Positions 55,541-64,000 of a stretch of 64,000 bases of DNA are shown here, in pieces. Where the stretch lies: contig NC_087070.1 in assembly GCF_963678635.1 (NCBI RefSeq), forward strand, positions 2,547,157-2,611,156, read 5' to 3'. Each line of letters begins with the position of its first letter. Within the stretch, counting starts at the first letter, position 1. Below the pieces are notes generated by a model. The model saw only the letters and a program-made list of their open reading frames with translations, had not been told where the DNA came from and ran no database searches. This stretch comes from Symsagittifera roscoffensis. Lineage: Eukaryota; Xenacoelomorpha; Acoela; Convolutidae. A program made the translations under genes and the position numbers.

Positions 55541-56299
55541 TGATAACTATGTCTGGCATTGGAGTAAAATTTGAAATAAAATCAGAATAAGGGTCAAAAT
55601 GAAATCGAGAGAGTTTCATAGTTGGGACTATAGTGCCAAGAGGGATAGACCTTTAAAAAGACGGACTGTTTTTCAGGCCACGAAACAAAAAGTCAACTTG
55701 CCTAATTTTATTATTATTTAAACTTCTTGGCCAAGTTTTTATAAATTTTGACTTAATCGACCAGATTTTTTATGTTTCAATTGTCTCGACGTCAGTATGT
55801 TTATACTGTCTCAACTAAGATTTGGGCATGATTCAACTGCCGCAATCAAAATTTGGCGTGTTTTGACAGTTTCGGCCAAGTTTTGGTACTTTTGGTATGA
55901 CTGATACAGACCCTCTGTAGAAAATGAAAAGTGTAGAATGGTCACTCTACTCTTTTCTATATTAGACTTTTACTCTTTCTAAAATATGAATGTGTTGAAT
56001 TATTTGGTTGCATGGGGTAGTTTTTTCATTTTTTGTTAATCTGAGTTCATCTTAATCCAATAAAATAAGCAGTTTTTCCAGGTTTCCAGCTTGGTTCTAG
56101 TTCATCTGCTGCAATTGGTAATCCATTTGCAGTTGGAAATAAAATAAAAAAAGAAATTGGGATTGGGTTGATCTTAAACAAAAAACTGAGACTTGTGTTT
56201 CACACTTTTTATGCTGGTTGTTAGTTGCTGCTGCTCCTGTTAGTTACTGCTGAAAATTAATCTCTGGGTGTAAAAAAAACTGAGGCTAGCCGTTAATTA
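55541..56299. other. Non-coding DNA
   Basis: No gene is seen. Phrases such as TACTCTTTCTAAAAT occur here (55970) and again near 57701, suggesting further diverged repeat copies. Confidence 0.4.
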
Positions 56300-56870
56300 C
56301 TGGATAGTGTTTTCCAAATTTCTGCGTGCTGCTAACCAAATATTTTTTGTCTGTTGTTTTTTTCATAGTTTGAACGTGCATTTGGGCATGGTGCCTGCGA
56401 ATCTTGTGTCTTGTACTGAAATTTTTCCAGCATAATTGATGGTTTCTTTTTGAAAGTAGAATTTAGTATGTGGAGTGATGCGAACTTGTTCGTTAAGGTT
56501 GATGCATCTTGGGGTCTTTAATTTCCTGCGGCGTTTCGAAATGCGTCGTGGTGCTTGAATCCGCAAGCTTGATGTGGTTTTCATAAAGTATTAAAACGGA
56601 TTGCCTCACGAGGGCTTTCTTCTCCCTGAATGTGGTCAAAACTTTTGCTAACAGTTTTGCTGTTGGGGCTGTCTTCTGTGAGATTACAATTAATCCTTTG
56701 TTTTTCGCTTGGGCTCAAAATTGTTAGATCGATTGAGATTAGTTGCAGGAATTGAAGTTTGTCGTTATCCGGTGATGCATGTCGTTACTCATTGAGGTTT
56801 GTCGTTTTCTTCTAGTGGCAATGTTAGAGGCTGCCATTAGTTGATTGGGGCATTTGTTGAATAGAGATTT
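56300..56870. repeat. Dispersed repeat, copy A
   Basis: From CTGGATAGTGTTTTCCAAAT to about 56870 it aligns by eye with 58545-59106, including ACGTGCATTTGGGC and TTTTTCCAGCATAA. A minus-strand frame (56363-56584) exists in this copy but is not preserved in copy B, so it is not supported as a gene. Confidence 0.7.
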
Positions 56871-58019
56871 CATTGTATCCTGTTGCCACTAAGTCATCCG
56901 AGTGTTTTTTGTCTCGAAGTATTCATTGTCGTTTGTTTTTGTTAGCTTGACTGATTCTTTATTAGTTTTACTAGCTGAAATGTCAATTCTTTAGATTAAA
57001 AAAAACATCAGCTTTTTGCTAATGGGTAGTTCTCTCAGTTGTATTCTCTGGTACAAAATGTCTGTATTCATCCGTGATAACGTCGTGTTGAACATTTGTT
57101 TCAGTGAAACTGTTGATGAGATCATCTGTTGTGGCGTGTTCAGTTTGGTGGTCTACGATATAGGAAGTATTGTCTTTCATTTTTTTGAGTAAATTCTTCA
57201 TCTCAGTCTCTGACTCAGCTATGTTGCAACACAAATTGATGTCAATGGTGATTTGTCCCACTTGTCTGAAGAGGCTCTAAAGTGATTTCGTATCCAGTTG
57301 TAGCTGAGACTTGTCTTTCTTAGGTCAAGGTTTTAGATAATCAGACCTAAACTTCAAATGAGCGGCTGAAAAAAATGGTTCGAAATTTATGTCTAACAAA
57401 AATATATGTCTATGGTAGGTGATCGCTCTGATACTTAGACAGGCGGAAAATAAATTTAATCGGAAGTAAAGAAAGTGAACATAACCTAATCAAAAATATT
57501 CTTCTGTGAATGCAGATTTAAAAGTCGTTTTTTTTTGTTTTTTTTTGTTTCGAGCTACTGCAAAGTGGGAGTCAATTGATTGGCACTGAAGACAGAAATG
57601 TTTCAATAATAGCTTGGTCAGAGGTTAAAACTTTCGAGAGCTTTGTAGATAACAAACATTTAAGATTGGTCGCTCTGTTATTTTCTTGATTACAATTTTA
57701 CTCTTTCTAAAATTTGAAAGAATTGATTTTTTGTTGTAGCAGGTGCTATATATTTCAGTTTCCATGTTTATTTTGTTTTTTGATTTGATCTAAATCCACC
57801 TAATTATACGGATTTTCCAACTTTTTTTGAACACCATGGTTTTAAGTGAACTGTTGCAATTGTCAAGTTCCACTCATTCTACTCAAGGAAAAAGGTGTTT
57901 ATAATATTTTGATCGATTTCAAATAGCTTTCTATCTTCAAGGACAAATATGGCTGTGTTTCGCCTGTCTCAATTTTATGGACTGATTTTTTTTTCTTTTG
58001 ATACCTCGACTCAGCTCTG
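56871..58019. other. Non-coding DNA
   Basis: No gene is supported. An 80-codon minus-strand frame (57019-57261) has no family resemblance. Confidence 0.4.
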
Positions 58020-58544
58020 ATATAATTGTAAGTTTGGGTGTATGTGTGTATCTTTGTAAGTATGTTTGTATGTATGTGTGTTTGTTTGTTTGTGTGTATG
58101 TAAGTTGGTATTAATGTATGTGTGTATATGTGTTTATGAATCTATTTGTATATATACATATACGTTTGTATGTAAGGATGAACTTTAAAAAATTTGATGT
58201 AAAGGTGTATTTTTGTTTTTATATGTATTCATGAGTGTATGTATTTATGCATTTATAAATGTATGTTCTTATGTATATTTTTATGTATGTATGTATTTTT
58301 TTTGTATGTGTGTGTTTTTGTTTGTATGTGTATTTATGAGTGTATGTATTTATGTATTTATAATTGTATGTTCTTATATATATTTGTGTGCATTATTGTA
58401 TGTATGTATATGTGTATGTATGTACATATGTGTTTACATATGTTTGTATATATGTATAAATGAAATTATTTATGTTTTTGTGTATGTATGTATATAAACA
58501 TATGTATGTATGTATGTATGTTTGTTTTTATGTATCTTTGTTGG
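58020..58544. repeat. TGTATG/TATG microsatellite-like tract
   Basis: About 520 bases of impure TATG, TGTG and TTTATG repeats. The open frame through it (cysteine/tyrosine/valine-rich) is a by-product of the repeat. Confidence 0.9.
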
Positions 58545-59106
58545 CTGGATAGTGTTTTTCAAATTTCTGCGTGCTGCTGTCTAAGTATAATTCTTAACTA
58601 GTAGTTTTCTTGTAGTTGGAACGTGCATTTGGGCGTGGTGCGTGTGGTTCTTGCGTCTTGTACTGACTTTTTTCCAGCATAACTGATGGCTTCTTTTTGA
58701 AATAAGAAATTAGTATCCTGAGTGCTACGCAATTGTTCGTTAAGAGTGATGCATCTTGGAGTCTTTAAATTCCTGCTGCGTTTCCAAATGCATCATGGTG
58801 CTTGAATGCGCAAACCTGATGTAATTTTTCTTAAAATTTTTAAAACGGGTTGCATCACGAGGGATTTTGTCTCTGTGGGTGTGTCCAAAGTTATTTTTTG
58901 CTGTTGGAGTTAACTTCTGTGGGATTACAGTTGTTTTTTTTGTTTTTTCGCTTGAGCACAAAATTGTTTTTTTTTATTGAGATTAGTTGCGGTTTTGAAA
59001 TTTGTTGTAATCCGCTGATGTATGCAGTTATCCATTGAAGTTTGTTGTTTTTGTCTGTTGGCAACGTTTAATACTGTCATTAGTTTATTGAGGCATTCGT
59101 TGAAAG
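58545..59106. repeat. Dispersed repeat, copy B
   Basis: It is similar to copy A over its whole length (CTGGATAGTGTTTTTCAAAT at the start, ATTAGTTTATTGAGGCATT near the end) and is cut by the assembly gap. Confidence 0.7.
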
Positions 59107-59306
59107 NNNNNNNNNNNNNNNNNNNNNNNNNNNNNNNNNNNNNNNNNNNNNNNNNNNNNNNNNNNNNNNNNNNNNNNNNNNNNNNNNNNNNNNNNNNNNN
59201 NNNNNNNNNNNNNNNNNNNNNNNNNNNNNNNNNNNNNNNNNNNNNNNNNNNNNNNNNNNNNNNNNNNNNNNNNNNNNNNNNNNNNNNNNNNNNNNNNNNN
59301 NNNNNN
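59107..59306. other. Assembly gap of 200 N
   Basis: Two hundred N, which looks like a fixed-size scaffold gap, so the true distance is unknown. Frames crossing it are artefacts. Confidence 0.99.
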
Positions 59307-59448
59307 ATTAGGATTTTATTGCTTAAAAAAAAGGGATCGTTATAAGCCATTTTCAATCGCTTATTATCGATTAATTTTTTTATTTGTACAGACTGACAAT
59401 GAAAATCCAATATAACCGGTTATTACCCATAAACCTTCAGTGCAAGGT
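59307..59448. repeat. Right end of a third copy of the 251-1054 element family
   Basis: CGATTAATTTTTTTATTTG, ACAGACTGACAATGAAAATC and a terminal CAGTGCAAGG are diverged versions of the right end of the first copy. The left part is lost in the gap. Confidence 0.5.
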
Positions 59449-60001
59449 TGAAACAAAACCTACTGCCGTACCAGACCATCAATTTGTTTCGTTCTAAGCA
59501 AAACTATTGAATTTCATTGAAAATTTGAATGAAAAAAACGTAGATGCTTAGAAACTTTCGGCAATTTTCGGTATACACAGGCTTACTTGAACTCAGATAT
59601 CGATCAGTTCAATTTCCACTTGATGAATTAATCGAATTTTGTTCGAAGCTAATTCAAAAAGCCTCATACTAAATAGTACCATTGAATTAGAGCAAAACTA
59701 AAAAATTAACTGAAAAAAAGAATGGTCAAACAATAAATTCAAAAAAACTGACAAAAAAATGTGTTTAATAAAAAAAAACAGTACCTAGAAAAGAAAGACG
59801 AAAACAATTCTGCCAGAGATAATTCTTTCAGAAAACAAATTGAAAATAAAACTAAAAAAAAAAACAAAACGTGAATTGTTTTGAGTACAAATTAAAACTA
59901 TCAGAAAGTCAGTTGGACATCAGTCATTTTTCTAGCAAATGAGAATGAGAGCACAAATAGATACACTAAAGTAGAACATAACCAGTAGCGCATTAGGGTG
60001 A
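59449..60001. other. Non-coding DNA
   Basis: A-rich, with no gene or element recognised. Confidence 0.5.
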
Positions 60002-60050
60002 GGGGGGCGGACGCCCCTACTCAGGGATTCGACCCGCTGCCGACCCAAAG
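60002..60050. repeat. Second copy of the CAGGGATTCGACCC repeat
   Basis: GGGGGGCGGACGCCCCTAC followed by TCAGGGATTCGACCC and CTGCCGACC matches 54104-54161. Confidence 0.5.
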
Positions 60051-61260
60051 GGATGTTAAATTTTAACCTCGAAAAAGTCCGGCTACCGAAACAAAAAATC
60101 TGATTATGCCTGATTATACCTGATTAAGAACTATATCTGATTATCTCATCATTCTTAAAAACACCAGAAACGAGTGTATTTTTTTTTTCCATTCTGAAAG
60201 AGTTTCGCCCATAGCGATACTGTAAGAGCTACAATAAGCGTTACATGAAAAATCAAGATGCAATATTCAATTGCAAAATCAAAAGAATTTCAAAATAAAT
60301 GGACAAAATGGTCCCCCCAGAGCATATTTTTTTCCCCGACTTTCGATAAAATAAGGAACATTCGCGGTAGAGAGGAGTTGTTAGCAGTCGTGTTGTAATC
60401 TTGTTTTTTTTACAACCATTTTGGTCGGCAATTTTTTCATTCAAAAACTTTTATGCGATGTCGGCAAGGATCAGGGTGTGCCCTGGGGATCCTAATGTAA
60501 TACGATATGATATAGCTTCCCTTTCCTGTTTGATGATAGTAACATGTATGTTGATAAAAATTGGAGCCATAAAAAATTGCTATTCATTACGAGGCCAAAC
60601 TTTGCACTGGATAGGAGCAAAATTATGTGTCTGTATGTTCCTGGATTCCACAGACAATTTTAAAATATGATCCAAAGAGGTAAGTGGGATTCCACAAATA
60701 AAACTTCAGTAGGAACCCGCATACGTATAATTGGAACGTAAATTTGGTCGGCACATTTGTTGCGGACAATATATCTAGTTGTTCTTGATTCCGCAACTGT
60801 AAGTAAAAATACAATAGTAGTTTAATGCAAGTCCAGTCCGCAACTTCGCAATTTGCTGTTAAAGATAAGCACCGTACCAGTGACTGGGTTGATACTGTTT
60901 TTGAAACTCAGTCAGATCCCCCTGCAGTTTCCCAGTCTTGCACGGGAAGTGAAACTGTTGAACCCAGATCAAAATCAACCCGCAAAAACCTCTTTCTTCA
61001 GCAACGGATTTTGCGAATTGCTTGAAAACTATTCACACTGCGGACAGTGATCTAGGAAGATATTTTGACCTCTAAATCCAAGCACAGTATGCAAGTTTTT
61101 TCCTGTAGTTGTTCTTGGTCATGGTTTTAGCTCAGTTAGTTCCTGCATAAAACGCACCTCAATCTATACATTTTCTAATGAGTCGACACTGCATGGGCCA
61201 GTAATTTTTGGCTACCAAGCATCTTTAGCCCCGTATCTATTCCACCTTTAGGTGTACCAG
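60051..61260. other. Non-coding DNA with ATTCCGC/ATTCCAC words
   Basis: No gene is supported. Words such as GATTCCGCAACTGTAAGTA (60787-60805) recall the 35200-35770 block, so a diverged copy of the same repeat is likely. Confidence 0.35.
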
Positions 61261-61990
61261 CAAGCAGTTTGAGCTTTTTGAGTGAATATTATAATCTTTA
61301 TAGACATCTTTTGAGACCAGCAGATACTGCTCACTTGATAACAGCTCAACAACACATTGCTGTATCTTCAAATGTGTCATCAGCAAGGACTCCAATTGTT
61401 ACACCCCGTAACATGGTTCCTTATGCCAATGGCGTTACTGTTTTTTTTACTAGCCTGAAACTTTTCCACAGAGCCAAGCAGAAGCCAGTGCTAACTATCA
61501 TGTCTTTTCATCCCGTTACCAATCAACAAATCGTTTTCTTCTGCCGTGTCAACTGAGCGTCAACTTTTGGCAAGATAGTTGGTAGAAAAACCTATGCACA
61601 GCCGCAAGGAACATCTTTCTGAATGGAGATGACGCAGTTTGATGGTGATCCAATTAACTGGAACGAATAGTTCGGCCTGTTCAACTCGACAGTTGACTCA
61701 ACCATGCTCAGTGATGATGAAAAAATCAAATACCAGAAAACCCTTGTTGTGGGTAAAACTAAACCTGCAATAGCCGAGAATAACTATAGTGTAGTTTTAT
61801 AAAATGATGCTTTAGCAACTCTCCAGAGAAGGTTTGGCCAGCTTCATGTTGTGGTAGTATCCAGATAATTGAGTAACTTTCCACCACTAAAATTTCGCAA
61901 CTCGGAATATTTATTAAGTTTTTCCTGACCATTTCCGCACTTGTTGCTAATTTTCAGTCTTTGTCTTTCCATGATGACCTCAAAAGTGTA
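61261..61990 (+). pseudogene. Decayed BEL/Pao gag
   Basis: The frame at 61269-61556 is followed, after stops and shifts, by MTQFDGDPINWNE, a stop, FGLFNSTVDSTMLSDDEKI and KYQKTLVVGKTKPAIAENNY. This is the TFDGDP...W-x-E...F...LSDxEKxxYLxxxL pattern of DUF1759-type gag proteins of BEL/Pao elements. Several stops and at least one shift interrupt it. The 5' LTR was not identified. Confidence 0.65.
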
Positions 61991-62543
61991 AACCTCTTAT
62001 ACTAAGCGGTCATCAAACTTTCTCGCCGTTTTCTCGCCAATGACATTACTCGCCGTTTCTTTCGATTCAAATGCACTCGAGCTTCAGTTAAGGTCATTAA
62101 CTGTGTTGGGTCTCAAATCATGAATCTTCTTGAACTTCAGAAAAAAAATCATCCGGCATTGGGCGCAATAAATCCGTTATGATACAAATATGAGGAAGTT
62201 GAGACAGCCATAGGGCAGGATTTCTACCTTTTAAGGGAAGTACCTTCTAGGGGAGGACTCACATTCACTGTGCGCCTTACGCTTTTCGATATGTTCGGTC
62301 TTTACTGGTCCGTTAACCCCGTTCTTTGGATCAAACTCATCTTGCTTTAACAAAATTGTTGAGGATACTTCTTTTGCTGATCAGATCAAAAAATGGTACG
62401 AGTAAGAGTCGTATGGGGCGTTCAAGCAAGTAGACGTCCGTTCCTTCGCTGACAAACATGCTTTATCAATATTGAAAATGAAAACCTTTCGCGATGGTTA
62501 GAGATATATCGCATCAATGCTTTGAATTGAAAGTGAAAATAAA
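61991..62543 (+). pseudogene. Degenerate BEL/Pao protease/linker region
   Basis: Broken frames lie between gag and RT. Fragments such as AIGQDFYLLREVPSRGG and ADQIKKWYE are in the expected order for the region upstream of Pao RT, but no intact protease motif is seen. Confidence 0.4.
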
Positions 62544-62917
62544 TTGCTTAATAAAACTTTTTCATCATTGGCACAATTTAAGTCATTAGAAAAGAAAATA
62601 AAGAAAAGTCCAGCACTCCGAGAAAAAAATGCAGTAACCATTCGAGATGATATCCTAAAGGGATATGTCATTACTGTTCGCCCACATAGTTATAGTTCAC
62701 TAAAAGCCCATGATTGGTATCTCCCGCTTCATCCGATGTTGAAGCCAAACAAACCCAGCAACGTGATCCGTGTCCTAAGGGGGAATCAAGGTTCAATGAA
62801 AATTCTGTAATTAAGTCTCTCTTGTTTGGCCTATATCTACTGCACAACCTCTTTTTTGTACTTGTACGACTCCGACAACATAAATACGCCGTTTCAGCGA
62901 TAGTGAATAGAACTTGA
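62544..62917 (+). pseudogene. BEL/Pao reverse transcriptase, N-terminal part
   Basis: KKSPALREKNAVTIRDDILK, GYVITV and WYLPLHPMLKPNKPSNVIRV, then in another frame NLFFVLVRLRQHKYAVSAIV, reproduce the start of the Pao RT domain: WYLPHHxV, a KxRxV block, then a LRxRxxxxAVxADI-type block leading to the first catalytic region. A frameshift near 62800 splits it. The YxDD region is not recovered in the following broken frames. Confidence 0.75.
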
Positions 62918-64000
62918 ATTACTTGAGCGGGGTCAACTTTTTCTCAGTTTTTTTGTGACGGGAGAACCCCACATCAAAAATGGCTATTCACTAATACACA
63001 TGTCTTGTTTTTGGCGCTCTTGATTTGCCAACATGACCAATTTAAGCATTGCAGAAGACCGCATCTGATCATCAAGGACTGAAATTAAGCGGCGATTTAG
63101 TCTCACTATTGAAACTAGCTTGCTTTAATCTGACAAAACTCGTCAGCAATTACCCCCCAATAGCAACTGTTTTCAACTCGGAAACTCGCAAATCAAATAT
63201 ATCGGTGAAAATATTTGTTTGAGTTCAGACCAGCCATTGCATGTCCTCGGTCAACATGGAGAATCAGTGGTGCTGAGACTTATGGCGAATCAATAGCCAA
63301 AAAAATGACAATGATTTCTAAGAGATCTTCCTTTTTTAGGCCAACTGATTCCAAGATCGACACATCTTTGACCAAATTGAACGCTATATGTTCGGTGAGA
63401 GTTCTCAAGATGTGATCTGTGCCGTTTCTTTTCTTCGTTCGCAATTTACAGTTCGCACAAGACCGAATTAGCAGGGGCTTCAAGCAGACCTTCTTTCAAA
63501 CTGTTTGAAAAGAAACTATGGAGACAGACAGTACCACTGTTTTGCAGTGGTTCAACTCGTGCATCACTTTTTATGTGTTTGTTGGCAATCACACTGATGA
63601 GATTTTGAAGTCTATTACAATAGATTAATGGATTTATTGACTTAGTGGTGGTAACCCAGCTGATACCGTTACACGATGGGTTTCATCGGAAGCCCTCAAG
63701 GGAAGCAGCTAGGTTAATGAACCCCTTAAATTAAGAAATACTGATTGGCTTTTCAAACCGGACACAAAAATTAATTGTAAATTCAGCTTAAAAAGTCCTT
63801 CATGTGACATTCACACATGTCCTGAGAGTGCATCTTTTTTTTGCTGAAATTTTATTTCTGTTTGGCAATTGGGAAAAACTAAACTCAGTTATAAAAAAAC
63901 AAACGTGCAGTGGCATTGTTGTTGCGTCTGCTGCCCTCACACAGACACTTCAGCTCAAACACCATCGAGACATTCGATGATACTGCGTTGGGTTTAGCGG
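62918..64000 (+). pseudogene. Further decayed BEL/Pao sequence to the window edge
   Basis: Short broken frames, with no intact domain. Orientation and position suggest RT and later pol parts of the same element, continuing beyond the window. The identification rests mainly on adjacency. Confidence 0.35.

Noticed and set aside
56363-56584. 73-codon minus-strand ORF in repeat copy A
   Set aside because: The frame is not kept in copy B, so it is not supported as a gene.
58213-58497. 94-codon cysteine/tyrosine/valine-rich ORF
   Set aside because: It is an artefact of the TATG/TGTG microsatellite.
58925-59410. ORFs crossing the assembly gap
   Set aside because: They are open only because the 200 N are translated as unknown residues.

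Overview
This is eukaryotic, almost certainly metazoan, DNA made up mostly of mobile elements. It is AT-rich and has no operons. It contains remnants of three LTR-retrotransposon lineages (Ty3/gypsy twice, BEL/Pao once), a Maverick/Polinton, a non-LTR reverse-transcriptase tail, tRNA-like SINE heads, short inverted-repeat elements, microsatellites and a 200-base assembly gap (59107-59306). The only convincing host coding sequence is one exon of a class A GPCR at 54838-55047 with good splice sites. The species cannot be fixed from the sequence; a small invertebrate with an AT-rich genome fits.

Layout. 1-9372: AT-rich non-coding DNA with a TA-flanked inverted-repeat element (251-1054), a tRNA-like SINE head (about 1405-1475) and an inverted-repeat block built from GAGCGGTTT words (1518-2170). 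9373-27455: one very large (18,083 bp) Ty3/gypsy LTR element with two 920-bp LTRs that look identical by eye. 27456-34240: featureless AT-rich DNA. 34244-38090: a (CT)n tract, a minus-strand reverse-transcriptase tail and degenerate repeats. About 38.1-44.5 kb: a decayed second gypsy element (gag, zinc knuckle, protease). About 44.9-53.5 kb: a decayed Maverick/Polinton with packaging ATPase, integrase, penton-like minor capsid, basic core protein and major capsid protein, and no recognisable polymerase B or protease. 53.7-61.2 kb: repeats around the GPCR exon. 61.26-64.0 kb: a decayed BEL/Pao element.

The 18-kb gypsy element is the main interest. After the 5' LTR and a tRNA primer site comes an exceptionally long leader (about 3 kb) carrying many copies of CCGGAGGGGT, some in a regular 41-bp array. 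ORF1 encodes gag, two zinc knuckles, protease, RT and RNase H. ORF2 encodes the HHCC/DDE integrase and a C-terminal region that reads as a divergent macro domain. That domain runs through an in-frame TAA into 69 further codons. Two more proteins with no family I recognise, ORF3 and ORF4, follow in one frame separated by a single TAG. The words next to the 3' LTR (GTCCGGGGAG, polypurine-tract-like) recur four times inside ORF2, in two different reading frames, which points to a nucleic-acid-level function. The LTR holds a run of perfect hairpins and a palindromic CREB/ATF site.

The copy looks young (matching LTRs) but is probably defective or dependent on recoding: there is one likely frameshift near 19150 and three in-frame stops, each one C-to-T step from a glutamine codon.
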